64,000 nt of DNA from NCBI RefSeq assembly GCF_014349105.1, contig NZ_JACSJI010000010.1:62001-126000 (forward strand), read 5' to 3'. This document shows, in pieces, positions 43,437 to 51,113 of this stretch (the first letter of the stretch is position 1; every line of letters begins with the position of its first letter). Position numbers and translations under genes: made by a program. The notes under the pieces are model-generated. The model was not told the origin of the DNA, did no database searches, and saw nothing but the letters and a program-made list of their open reading frames with translations. Source of the DNA: Caulobacter sp. 17J80-11 (lineage in GTDB: Bacteria; Pseudomonadota; Alphaproteobacteria; Caulobacterales; Caulobacteraceae).

Positions 43437-43582
43437 GGGGTCGCACTGCGCTTTCAGACCTCGCGCGCGGCGGTCGGCGAGCGGACAGGTCGCGAGACCC
43501 CTCACCCGCCCACGCTGACCTTCCCCCGGCGTTCGCCGGGGTCCGGTGCGTGGGTCCCACCCTCTCCCGCAAGGGGAGAGGG
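43382..43582. repeat. family B long inverted repeat overlapping the small terminase 3' end
   Basis: 201 bases with arms CCCTCTCCCCTTGCGGGAGA and TCTCCCGCAAGGGGAGAGGG, inner GGGAGGGTGAGGGGTCGC and GACCCCTCACCCGCCC. The first 55 bases are translated as the C-terminus of the small terminase. Confidence 0.85.
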
Positions 43583-43681
43583 ATCGCGCTCAGACGCTCG
43601 GGCTTGTCCCGCGGGTGACGATGATCAGGGCGAGGGCGGCGGGGCGGTTCGCCCCTCCCCCGCTTCGCAGGGGAGGAGAGC

Positions 43682-44962
43682 ATGACGTCGACCCTTCGGT
43701 TCGAACGGCCGAGCGTGTTTCGGCCGCTGGTGGGGCCGGCCCGGTACAAGGGGGCGTGGGGCGGGCGGGGGTCGGGGAAGTCGCACTTTTTCGCCGAGCT
43801 GCTGATCCAGCGCTGCCTGGAGGGGCCGACGCGGGCGCTGTGCGTGCGCGAGGTGCAGGTCAGCCTGGCCCAGTCGGTGAAGCGGCTGATCGAGGACAAG
43901 ATCGCGGCGCACGGGGTGGCCGGGACGTTCGAGGTGCGGCGCGACCGGATCGGTACGCCGGGCGGCGGGCTGATCGTGTTCCAGGGCATGCAGGACCACA
44001 CCGCCGAGTCGGTGAAGTCGTTCGAGGGCTTCGACATCGCCTGGGTCGAGGAAGCCCAGACCCTGTCGGAGCGGAGCCTGACCCTGCTGCGGCCGACCCT
44101 GCGCAAGCCGGGTTCGGAGCTGTGGTTCTCGTGGAACCCGCGACGGCGGACCGATCCGGTCGACCGGCTGCTGAGGGGCGAGGTCCCGCCGCCGGGGGCC
44201 GCCGTGGTGCGGGCGCTGTGGTCGGACAATCCGTGGTTTCCGGCCGAGCTGGAGGCCGAGCGGCAGTTCGACCAGGAGCGCGCGCCGGAGCGCTACGCCC
44301 ACGTGTGGGAGGGCGACTACCTGGCGGTGACCGAGGGGGCCTATTTCGCCGCCCAGCTCAACGACGCGCGCAAGACCGGGCGGGTGGGCGCGGTGGCGGC
44401 CGACCCGCTGGTGCGGGTGCGGGCGTTCTGGGATCTGGGCGTCAGCGACGCCACGGCGATCTGGGTGGCGCAGTTCGTCGGGCGCGAGATCCGGGTGCTG
44501 GACTATGGCGAGGGCCAGGGCCAGCCGCTGGCCTACTACGTGGACTGGCTGCGGCGGCGCGGCTGGGGCGAGGCGCTGTGCGTGCTGCCCCACGACGGGG
44601 CGGAGCGGGACGCGGTCAGCGCCGTGCGGTTCGAGGACCACCTGCGCCAGGCCGGCTTCGAGGTGACGACGGTCAGAAACCAGGGCCGCGGCGCGGCCAT
44701 GCAGCGGATCGAGGCGGCGCGGCGGCTGTTTGCGCGCATCTGGTTCGACGCCGAGAAGACCGAGGCCGGGGTGGAGGCGCTGGGCGCCTATCACGAGCGG
44801 CGCGACGAGGCCCGGCGCGTGGGGCTGGGGCCGGCGCACGACTGGGCGAGCCATGCGGCCGACGCGTTCGGGCTGATGTGCGTGGCGTACGAGGAGCCGC
44901 AGGTGCGGCTGCGGCCGGAGGGGCGCGCGGGCGTGCGCCGGCCGGGCGGGTGGATGGGGTGA
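43682..44962 (+). CDS. phage terminase large subunit (PBSX/P22-type)
   Basis: 426 residues: the ATP-driven DNA packaging motor and nuclease of tailed phages. Walker A GGRGSGKS (27-34), Walker B with catalytic acid IAWVEEAQ (119-126), and coupling motif LWFSWNPR. The C-terminal RNase-H-like nuclease starts at FWDLGVSDATAIWV with its first Asp, and later acidic residues lie in HDWASHAADAFGL. The size and motifs look intact. Downstream, where a portal gene would start in a phage, there is repeat sequence and then unrelated metabolic genes. Confidence 0.92.
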   Translation: MTSTLRFERPSVFRPLVGPARYKGAWGGRGSGKSHFFAELLIQRCLEGPTRALCVREVQVSLAQSVKRLIEDKIAAHGVAGTFEVRRDRIGTPGGGLIVFQGMQDHTAESVKSFEGFDIAWVEEAQTLSERSLTLLRPTLRKPGSELWFSWNPRRRTDPVDRLLRGEVPPPGAAVVRALWSDNPWFPAELEAERQFDQERAPERYAHVWEGDYLAVTEGAYFAAQLNDARKTGRVGAVAADPLVRVRAFWDLGVSDATAIWVAQFVGREIRVLDYGEGQGQPLAYYVDWLRRRGWGEALCVLPHDGAERDAVSAVRFEDHLRQAGFEVTTVRNQGRGAAMQRIEAARRLFARIWFDAEKTEAGVEALGAYHERRDEARRVGLGPAHDWASHAADAFGLMCVAYEEPQVRLRPEGRAGVRRPGGWMG

Positions 44963-44971
44963 TGAGCGCGT

Positions 44972-45086
44972 AGATCTCCCCCCAAGGGGGGAGATCTTTT
45001 CTGTCTCGGAAGCTGACACCGGGCGCTCCGCTGGAGGCCCCCACGGCGGCTTTCAGCCGCCTGCTCCCCCCGCCGGGGGGAGATCT
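44972..45086. repeat. family A repeat with perfect 26-base palindrome
   Basis: Begins with a perfect palindrome, AGATCTCCCCCC-AA-GGGGGGAGATCT (44972-44997), then about 40 bases of GCGCTCCGCTGGAGGCCCCC-type arm and a second CTCCCCCCGCCGGGGGGAGA end at 45086. A short copy lacking the CACCCTCGGG core. Confidence 0.85.
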
Positions 45087-45108
45087 TTGAAATAGCAGGA
45101 GAGAGACG

Positions 45109-45165
45109 ATGGACGAGGACCACGCACCGGCGGGCGGCGGATCTCGCGTTCAGAGGCCCTGGTAG
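45109..45165 (+). pseudogene. relic 5' end of a phage head gene
   Basis: CAGGAGAGAGACG precedes an ATG followed by codons for MDEDHAPAGGG, closely similar to the ribosome site and start of the scaffold-like gene at 48746 (MMDEDDAALAAG). After about ten codons the frame runs into the end of the metallo-hydrolase gene on the other strand and stops at 45165. It is best read as the left border of a phage gene (portal or a scaffold duplicate) cut by the inserted block. Confidence 0.4.
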
Positions 45166-46076
45166 ACGAGCCGGGTGAAGAAGGCGGGATCGATGACGAA
45201 ATTCCCCCACTTGGCGTCGTACGCCGCCGTCGGCTTCGCCGCGAGGACCTCGTCGAGCGATTTTCCTTGCGCTTTCAAGGCCGCCACGTTGTCGCGAACG
45301 CCGACCAGCATGTCGCGGAAAGCGGCGAGCTGAGCCCGGTTTCCTACGGGGCCGTGGCCAGGCACGATCAGCGTCTTGTCGGTGACGCGGCCGAGGTCGA
45401 CGTTCACCGCTCGGATCATGCCGTCGATGCCTCCGCCGTGGGCGTTGTCGATGAAGGGATAGACCCCGTTCCAGAAAGTGTCGCCGGTCGCCAGCACGTC
45501 CGGCTCGACGAAGTACACCGAGAGGTCGCCGTCGGTGTGGGACGGCTCGTACGGCCTGATCAGGATCGTGGTCCCGCCGAACTTCATCGTCCGGTCGCGC
45601 GCGAGAATTTCGGTGGGTCGCCCGGCCGGGGGCAGTGGCTGGAAAGTAAAATTCCAATCTTCGACCCGCTCGCTTCGAGAGACGTATTTGAGCGTGTTCG
45701 GGGTCGCGACGATCACTGCGCCAAGGTCGTGCACCCACGGATTGCCGTCGGTGTGATCCCAGTGCCAGTGCGTATTGGCCAGGTATTTGACTGGCCCGCC
45801 GCCCAATTGGTTGAGCGCCGCCTCGACGCGCGGACGTGAGACGGCGATTCCGGCGTCGACCATGAACTTGCCGTCAGGTCGGGCCAGCACCGTGATGTTG
45901 CCGCCCGAGCCTTCGAGCATGCTCAGACCTCCGCGCAGCGGCGTCGTCGTAATCTCGGCCCTAGCGGCTTCGGCGTTGATTTTCGTGACGGGGCTGTCGG
46001 CCTGCGCTGACGCCTGACCGGCGCCGGCGCAGCCCAGAGCGGCGGCCAGCAGCAGCGCGCGGAGCTTTGAGGTCAT
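45150..46076 (-). CDS. secreted metallo-beta-lactamase-fold hydrolase
   Basis: 308 residues with an N-terminal signal peptide (LRALLLAAALGCAGAGQASA). Zinc motif HWHWDH with His103, His105, Asp107 and His108, then GDTFWNG and the late PGHGP; the order resembles subclass B3/quinoprotein-relay (SoxH-like) MBL proteins rather than a proven antibiotic-hydrolysing enzyme. It is downstream of the HxlR regulator on the same strand (100-base gap) and may be co-transcribed. Substrate unknown; resistance should not be assumed. ATG 46076 was chosen over an in-frame upstream start because it begins the signal peptide. Confidence 0.85.
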   Translation of the reverse strand: MTSKLRALLLAAALGCAGAGQASAQADSPVTKINAEAARAEITTTPLRGGLSMLEGSGGNITVLARPDGKFMVDAGIAVSRPRVEAALNQLGGGPVKYLANTHWHWDHTDGNPWVHDLGAVIVATPNTLKYVSRSERVEDWNFTFQPLPPAGRPTEILARDRTMKFGGTTILIRPYEPSHTDGDLSVYFVEPDVLATGDTFWNGVYPFIDNAHGGGIDGMIRAVNVDLGRVTDKTLIVPGHGPVGNRAQLAAFRDMLVGVRDNVAALKAQGKSLDEVLAAKPTAAYDAKWGNFVIDPAFFTRLVYQGL

Positions 46077-46176
46077 AGCCGTCTCCCGGTCGTTGTCCGT
46101 TGGGCGGCTCAACGGGGTCGGAACCGGGCCTGTTCCGGCGCCAGGGACCTCACCGCCTCATCGTCACACCTCGGTC

Positions 46177-46518
46177 TCACGCCTCGGCCAGCGACGTCGC
46201 CGCCTCGATGCGGGCCATATGGGCGCTTCCCCACTCACACAGGGGCGCAGCCGCGACCGCCAGGGTGCGCCCAAATTCCGTGAGGGCGTATTCCACCTTC
46301 GGGGGCACCGTCTGGTAGTCGCGACGCTCGACAAGACCGTCGCGCTCCATCTCGCGCAATTGCTGGATCAGCACCTTTTCGCTGACGCCGCCGACCAGAC
46401 GGCGGAGCTCGCCAAACCGGCGCGGCCCCGGTCCCAGGTGGTACAGGATCAGCAACTTCCATTTGCCCCCGATCACCGCGAGGGCGGCCTCCAGGCCGCA
46501 GCCGAACGAACGGTCCAT
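46177..46518 (-). CDS. HxlR-family transcriptional regulator
   Basis: 113 residues. Winged helix with the family pattern CGLEAALAVIGGKWKLLILYHL, the recognition region RRFGELRRLVGGVSEKVLIQQLREMERDGLV and the wing YQTVPPKVEYALTEFG. Cys7 just before the first helix is where redox-sensing members (YodB, HypR, QorR) carry their reactive thiol. ATG 46518 is preferred: a GTG at 46545 is possible, but it falls inside the palindromic operator. It is divergent from the SDR gene that it probably represses. Confidence 0.9.
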   Translation of the reverse strand: MDRSFGCGLEAALAVIGGKWKLLILYHLGPGPRRFGELRRLVGGVSEKVLIQQLREMERDGLVERRDYQTVPPKVEYALTEFGRTLAVAAAPLCEWGSAHMARIEAATSLAEA

Positions 46519-46542
46519 TCCGGCGTCCCATCGATTTCCAGG

Positions 46543-46562
46543 CACTTACCAAAAGGTAGGTA
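46543..46562. promoter_or_regulatory. probable HxlR operator
   Basis: ACTTACC-AAAA-GGTAGGT, a 7-base inverted repeat with one mismatch (extended ends GC/AC), in the divergent region between the HxlR regulator and the SDR gene. Similar TAC-rich palindromes are bound by HxlR-family repressors. Confidence 0.65.
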
Positions 46563-46664
46563 CTGGTCGGGCCGAAACCACCCCCCATCTGCCTGACGCG
46601 GCTCGGCCCACCCGGTTCGAGCCGCGCACGAGTTCAAGATCGGAAATGCGTGAGGAGTACCGAC

Positions 46665-47405
46665 ATGGGCAGACTCGAAGGCAAGGTGGCCGTGGTCACC
46701 GGCGGCAACAGCGGCATCGGTCTGGCGACAGCCGAGCGGTTCGTCGCGGAAGGCGCCCGCGTGTTCGTCACCGGACGGCGCCAGGCGGAGCTGGACGCCG
46801 CGGCCGCCCGCATCGGCCGCAACGTGACGGCCGTGCGCGCCGACGTGTCAAACCTCGCCGATCTCGACCGGCTTTTCGCGACGGTGAAGGCCGAAGCGGG
46901 CCGCATCGACGTGCTGTTCGCCAACGCCGGCGGCGGCGAGTTCGCCCCCTTGGGGGAGATCACCGAAGAGCACTTCGACAGGACCTTCGCGACCAACGTG
47001 AAGGGCACGCTGTTCACCGTTCAGAAGGCGCTGCCGCTGATGGGCGAAGGGGGCTCGATCATTCTGACCGGCTCCACCGCGGCGAACGACGGCACGCCGG
47101 CGTTCAGCGTCTACGGCGCCACCAAGGCGGCGATCCGCAGCCTGGCCCGCCACTGGACCAACGACCTGCGCGGGCGCGGCGTCCGCGTCAACGTCCTGGC
47201 GCCCGGCCCCATTTCCACGCCCGGCCTGCACGGGTTGGCCGAAGACAAGGTCGCGCTGGAAGCGGCGCTGGCCGCGGACGTGCCGCTGGGCCGGATGGGC
47301 CGGCCCGAAGAAGTCGCCGCCGCCGCCCTGTTCCTGGCCTCCGACGACAGCAGTTTCGTGCACGGCTCAGAACTCTACGTCGACGGCGGCTTCGGCCAGG
47401 TCTGA
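46665..47405 (+). CDS. SDR-family oxidoreductase
   Basis: 246 residues, classical short-chain dehydrogenase: NADP(H)-binding TGGNSGIG (12-19), NAGG (87-90), catalytic Asn111, Ser137, Tyr150 and Lys154 in YGATK. The C-terminal YVDGGFGQV is the standard end. ATG 46665 has GAGGAG eight bases upstream. Together with a divergent HxlR regulator this is a common redox- or aldehyde-responsive pair; the substrate is not known. Ends in a strong convergent hairpin. Confidence 0.93.
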   Translation: MGRLEGKVAVVTGGNSGIGLATAERFVAEGARVFVTGRRQAELDAAAARIGRNVTAVRADVSNLADLDRLFATVKAEAGRIDVLFANAGGGEFAPLGEITEEHFDRTFATNVKGTLFTVQKALPLMGEGGSIILTGSTAANDGTPAFSVYGATKAAIRSLARHWTNDLRGRGVRVNVLAPGPISTPGLHGLAEDKVALEAALAADVPLGRMGRPEEVAAAALFLASDDSSFVHGSELYVDGGFGQV

Positions 47406-47412
47406 GGCGCCG

Positions 47413-47443
47413 GCCTCTCGGACCGATCGCCGGTCCGAGAGGC
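47413..47443. terminator. bidirectional hairpin between convergent genes
   Basis: Perfect 13-bp stem GCCTCTCGGACCG / CGGTCCGAGAGGC with an ATCGC loop, placed eight bases after the SDR stop and 17 before the hydrolase stop on the other strand. No T-run, but stem strength and position support termination. Confidence 0.65.
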
Positions 47444-47459
47444 CCAAGGACGGCTTCTG

Positions 47460-48344
47460 CTAGCGCGCCTCTCTCCCGGCCGCCCCGGTTTCGGCGCCGG
47501 CCCGCCGGGTCAGGTCCGCGGTCGAGGCCTCGATGAAGTCGAGCAGGTCGCGGTTGACCTGATCCGCGTGGGTGACCGGCATGCCGTGCGGGGCGCCGGG
47601 GTAGACCTTCAGGATCGAATTACGGATCAGCTTGACCTGCTTCTTCGCCGCCGCCTGGATCGGCACGATCTGGTCGTCGTCGCCCTGCAGGAGCAGGGTC
47701 GGAACGTCGATCTTCTTCAGGTCCTCGGTCTGATCGGTTTCCGAAAACGCCTCGACGCAGGCGTAGGCCGCCCTGATGCTGGCCAGCATGCTTTGGCGCC
47801 AGAAGTCGTCGCGCACGCCCTGGCTGACTTTGGAGCCCGGCCGGTTGGCCCCGAAGAAGGGCGCGCTCAGGTCCTTGAAGTACTGCGACTGGTCGGCGGC
47901 GACGCCGGCGCGGATGGCGTCGAACACCTCCATCGGCGTGCCTTCCGGATTGGCCGGCGTCTTCAGCATGAGGGGCGGGACGGCGCTGATCAACACGGCG
48001 CGGGCGACGCGCCCGCGGCCCGCGCGGGCGACGTATCGGGCGACTTCGCCGCCGCCCGTCGAGTGGCCGACGTGGATGGCGTCCTTCAGGTCGAGCTGCT
48101 CGGTCAGCTCGGCCAGATCCGCGGCGTAGGTGGTCATGTCGTTGCCGTTCCACGGCTGATCGGAGCGGCCGTGACCGCGCCGGTCGTGGGCGATGCAGCG
48201 ATAGCCCTGGTCGGCCAGGAACATCATTTGCGACGCCCAGGCGTCTGAGCACAGCGGCCAGCCATGGCTGAAGACGATCGGCTGCCCTTCCCCCCAGTCC
48301 TTGTACCAGATCCGAGTTCCGTCCTTTGTCTTGATGTTCGGCAT
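47460..48344 (-). CDS. alpha/beta hydrolase (non-heme chloroperoxidase type)
   Basis: 294 residues. Oxyanion region [11 protein letters not shown] (27-37), [13 protein letters not shown], the nucleophile elbow GHSTGGGE with Ser95, the acid in [11 protein letters not shown] and the final His in YPGAPHGMP. This matches cofactor-free haloperoxidases/perhydrolases, which also act as esterases. ATG 48344 (MPNIKTKDG) begins at the first strand. It sits at the right end of the block inserted into the phage genes and has a C-terminal extension rich in Ala and Gly. Confidence 0.9.
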   Translation of the reverse strand: MPNIKTKDGTRIWYKDWGEGQPIVFSHGWPLCSDAWASQMMFLADQGYRCIAHDRRGHGRSDQPWNGNDMTTYAADLAELTEQLDLKDAIHVGHSTGGGEVARYVARAGRGRVARAVLISAVPPLMLKTPANPEGTPMEVFDAIRAGVAADQSQYFKDLSAPFFGANRPGSKVSQGVRDDFWRQSMLASIRAAYACVEAFSETDQTEDLKKIDVPTLLLQGDDDQIVPIQAAAKKQVKLIRNSILKVYPGAPHGMPVTHADQVNRDLLDFIEASTADLTRRAGAETGAAGREAR

Positions 48345-48442
48345 GGCGAACGCCCTTTCCAGGAATGTCGCCGGACAACCATGCGCGACGGACCCGCGAT
48401 CCAACGCGGCCGGAGGGCGCCCACCTGCAACTGCCTTCAAAT

Positions 48443-48708
48443 CCCTCTCCCCTTGCGGGAGAGGGAGGGGCCCGCGCGGGCCGGAGCGAAGCGAGGCTCG
48501 CGTGGGAGGGTGAGGGGTCGCGCTGCGCTATCCGCGCGCTGAACTAAGCCCCCCTGTCCTGACGCCTCGCCCCGGCACCCCTCATCCGGCGCGCACCGCG
48601 CGCCACCTTCTCCCGCAAGGGGGGAAGGAGACGGTCGAGCGCAGCGCGACCCCTCACCCTCCCGTCGCTTCGCGACGGGCCCCTCCCTCTCCCGCAAGGG
48701 GAGAGGGT
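48443..48708. repeat. family B composite inverted repeat
   Basis: 266 bases. Outer arms CCCTCTCCCCTTGCGGGAGA and CTCCCGCAAGGGGAGAGGG, with an extra internal end (ACCTTCTCCCGCAAGGGGGG near 48600) and two CCCCTCA-CC blocks, so it looks like two elements merged. It fills most of the 401 bases between the hydrolase start and the scaffold-like gene. Confidence 0.85.
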
Positions 48709-48745
48709 TCGCGGGGGCGGACCCCGCGCTTTTCGACAGGAGACG

Positions 48746-49441
48746 ATGATGGACGAGGACGACGCGGCGCTGGCCGCGGGCGAGGACGTGCGCGTGGAGG
48801 AGGCCCCTCCCCCGCCACCGGCGGAGGCGGAGGATCCGCTGGCGGCGGAACGAGCGGTCCTTCGACAGGCTCAGGACGAGGTGGAACGAGAGCGGGCGCG
48901 GCTTCGACAGGCCCAGGACGAGGTGGCGCGGGCGCGCCAGCACGGCGAGGTCGGGGCGCTGGACGCGCAGGTGGCGGCGTTCGAGGGGCGGGACTGGGAC
49001 AAGCTGATCGCCGAGGACCCGGGCCGGGCGCAGGCCGAGTGGGTGGCGTACATGCGCGCCCGCGACCAGCGCGACCGGATGGCCGGCGAACTGGCGCGGG
49101 GGCACGCGCAGCGCCTGCAGCAGGCGCACGCGGCGGTGTCGCGGGACATCAAGGACTGGTCGCCGGAGCTGGCCGGCAAGCTGAGCGCGTTCGGGCGGTC
49201 GATGGGCTTTTCGGACGAGGAGCTGGGGGCGATCACCGACCCGCGGCAGATCAAGGTGCTGCACGCCGCCTGGTCGGGGGCGGAGCGGGCGCGGCAGGCG
49301 CAGGCGGCCGAGCAGCTGGCCACCGCGCAGAGGTACGCGCCGGTGCCGACAGTGAGCGGCGCGGCGGGCCGGATCGAGACGGCGCCGGACACGGACGACT
49401 TCCTGGCGTTCGAGCGGTTGGCGGCGGCGCGGGGGCGGTGA
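48746..49441 (+). CDS. coiled-coil phage scaffold-like protein
   Basis: 231 residues, highly charged and helical. An acidic, Pro-rich start is followed by two 14-residue repeats, LRQAQDEVERERAR and LRQAQDEVARARQ (DNA period 42 bases), a coiled coil, and a conserved-looking WDKLIAEDPGRAQAEWVAYMRARDQRD block. Its position directly before the coat protein, lack of cysteine and charge pattern match scaffolding proteins of P22-like phages. ATG 48746 or 48749 may start it (CAGGAGACG upstream). The assignment is from context and composition, not from a recognised domain. Confidence 0.65.
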   Translation: MMDEDDAALAAGEDVRVEEAPPPPPAEAEDPLAAERAVLRQAQDEVERERARLRQAQDEVARARQHGEVGALDAQVAAFEGRDWDKLIAEDPGRAQAEWVAYMRARDQRDRMAGELARGHAQRLQQAHAAVSRDIKDWSPELAGKLSAFGRSMGFSDEELGAITDPRQIKVLHAAWSGAERARQAQAAEQLATAQRYAPVPTVSGAAGRIETAPDTDDFLAFERLAAARGR

Positions 49442-49452
49442 GCGGCGTCCCC

Positions 49453-49636
49453 AGATCTCCCCCCGCTGGGGGGAGGCGCCGCTGAAAGCGGCGTGGGGGG
49501 CTCCAGCGGAACGCGACCTATCCACGTCGTCACCCTCGGGCTTGTCCCGAGGGCCCAGCGTTCAGCTCGCACTTCAGCCTGACACGATCGCGTACCGGAT
49601 GACTGGGCCCTCGGGACAAGCCCGAGGGTGACGGGT
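49453..49636. repeat. family A repeat, right arm missing
   Basis: Starts AGATCTCCCCCCGCTGGGGG, has GCTCCAGCGGAACGCG, CACCCTCGGGCTTGTCCCG and its partner CGGGACAAGCCCGAGGGTG, but breaks off at about 49636 where family B sequence begins. The missing right arm suggests one element inserted into or recombined with the other. Confidence 0.8.
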
Positions 49637-49654
49637 GGTGGGGCGGCCGCTGTT

Positions 49655-49788
49655 GCGAAACCCCTCACCCTCCCACCGGCCTTCGGCCGGCGGGCCCCTC
49701 GTTCGTCGCGGCGATCGACAAATCGTTGTCGATCGCAACCGGCCTGCGCAGCAGGCCGGCGTTCCTCACCCCGCAAGGGGAGAGGGAT
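49655..49788. repeat. family B repeat, right half
   Basis: GCGAAACCCCTCACCCTCCC through CGCAAGGGGAGAGGG, with an extra internal palindrome CGGCGATCGACAAATCG / TTGTCGATCGCAACCG and GGCCTGC-GCA-GCAGGCC not seen in other copies. Immediately precedes the coat protein leader. Confidence 0.75.
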
Positions 49789-49837
49789 TCATGTGCGCCC
49801 CCGGGGCGGGGGCGCGAAATCCTGAAAGGACCTACCC

Positions 49838-51079
49838 ATGCCTCACGCCTTTGCGGCGCCGAAGGTGTTCGCCAATGCGGGCCTGCACTTCCTGAAGAAC
49901 AGCCTGGTGGTGGCCAAGCTGTGCGACAGCGAGGGGATCGAGAAGTTCTTCGCCGCCGACCCGGGCGGCGGCAAGCCGGGCGGCACGGTCTATGTGAAGC
50001 GGCCGCCGGAGTTCATCGTCCGCGACGGGCGCACGGCCGCGCCGCAGGACGTGCTGGAGGGCGAGGTCGCCGTCAGCATCGACAAGCAGAAGGGGGTGGA
50101 CGTGCAGTTCACCTCCCTGGAGGACACCCTGTCGGTCGACGCCTTGCTCAAGTCCAAGGTGATGAAGTCGGCGATGGGGCAGCTGGCCTCGCAGATCGAC
50201 GCCGACCTGATGGCGCGGGTGCTGGAATTCCCGAACTGGGTCGGTACGCCCGGCCTGCTGGTCGACAGCCCGGCCGACTTCTTCAAGGCGCCCGAGCGGC
50301 TGGACGAGATGGCCGTGCCGGTAGAGGACCGCAACGCGGTGATGACGCCGGCCGACACCTACGCCATGGCCGGGTCGCTGCTGGCCAACGCCGCCCAGGG
50401 CGGCGAGGTGGCCAAGGGGGCGCTGCAGAAGGCCAAGATCCCGGTGCTGGGCTCGACCGAGCCGTACATGACCCAGACGGTGGCGTCGCTGACCTGCGGC
50501 ACGCGCACCAACGGCACGGTGGCCGGCGCCGGCCAGGAGGTGGGTTTTCCCGCCGTGCGGACCAGTTTCCAGCAGAGCCTGAACGTGGCCGGCCTGGGCG
50601 CCGGCGGCACGGTGAAGGCCGGCGAGGTGTTCTCCATCGCCGGCGTGTGGGCGGTGAACCCGCGCACCAAGGCGCCCCTGGGCTTCCCGCAGCAGTTCGT
50701 GGTGCTGGCCGACGCCACGGCGAACGGATCGGGGGCCGCGACCCTGACCATCGCCAACCCGATCATCACGACGGGCGCGTACCAGAACGTGTCGGCCGCG
50801 CCGGCGGCCGGGGCGGCGGTGACCTGGATGGGGACGGCGGCGACCACCTATCGGCAGAACGCGGCGTTCCACAAAAGCGCGCTGAAGCTGGTCTCGGCCA
50901 AGCTGGTGACGCCGTTCAGCGGCGAGGCCGACCACGCCAGCGACCCCGACACCGGCCTGACGGTGCGCTACTGGCGCTATTCCGACGGCGCGTCGGACAC
51001 CCACAACCACCGGTTCGACGTGATCTACGGCACGGCGAACATCGACCGGCGGCTGGGGACGAGATTCAGCGGGACCTAA
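49838..51079 (+). CDS. P22-type phage major capsid (coat) protein
   Basis: 413 residues. The N-terminal half has the family order: an N-terminal helix with FLKNSLVVAKLCD, then GGTVYVKRPPEFIVRDG, LEGEVAVSIDKQKGVDVQFTS and DADLMARVL. A central insertion domain-like region follows (FPAVRTSFQQSLNVAG, GDVFSIAGVWAVNPRT-like strand order) and a C-terminal VRYWRYSDGASDTHNHRFDVIYG strand set. This is the P22 gp5 branch of the HK97 fold. The reading frame is intact. The next gene is a minus-strand glycosyltransferase, so tail and neck genes are absent. Confidence 0.87.
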   Translation: MPHAFAAPKVFANAGLHFLKNSLVVAKLCDSEGIEKFFAADPGGGKPGGTVYVKRPPEFIVRDGRTAAPQDVLEGEVAVSIDKQKGVDVQFTSLEDTLSVDALLKSKVMKSAMGQLASQIDADLMARVLEFPNWVGTPGLLVDSPADFFKAPERLDEMAVPVEDRNAVMTPADTYAMAGSLLANAAQGGEVAKGALQKAKIPVLGSTEPYMTQTVASLTCGTRTNGTVAGAGQEVGFPAVRTSFQQSLNVAGLGAGGTVKAGEVFSIAGVWAVNPRTKAPLGFPQQFVVLADATANGSGAATLTIANPIITTGAYQNVSAAPAAGAAVTWMGTAATTYRQNAAFHKSALKLVSAKLVTPFSGEADHASDPDTGLTVRYWRYSDGASDTHNHRFDVIYGTANIDRRLGTRFSGT

Positions 51080-51113
51080 GCTGAGACGGTGTAGCGAAAG
51101 GCCGGGACCGCTT

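Noticed and set aside
45150-46076. The MBL-fold protein as a carbapenemase-type resistance gene.
   Set aside because: The zinc motif is shared by many hydrolases, and the rest of the protein does not show subclass-specific residues I could confirm; the neighbours suggest a redox or metabolic role.
48861-48925. TTCGACAGGCTCAGGACGAG repeated at 42-base spacing as an inserted repeat element.
   Set aside because: It keeps frame and encodes two coiled-coil heptad pairs, so a coding duplication is enough; similarity to widespread TTCGACAGGCTCAGG repeats was noted but cannot be tested here.
44972-49788. Repeat elements on both sides of the four-gene block as ends of a composite transposon.
   Set aside because: No transposase is encoded, the flanking copies belong to different families, and the same repeats occur at many unrelated gene borders. 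They may have served as recombination sites, but the sequence does not show it.
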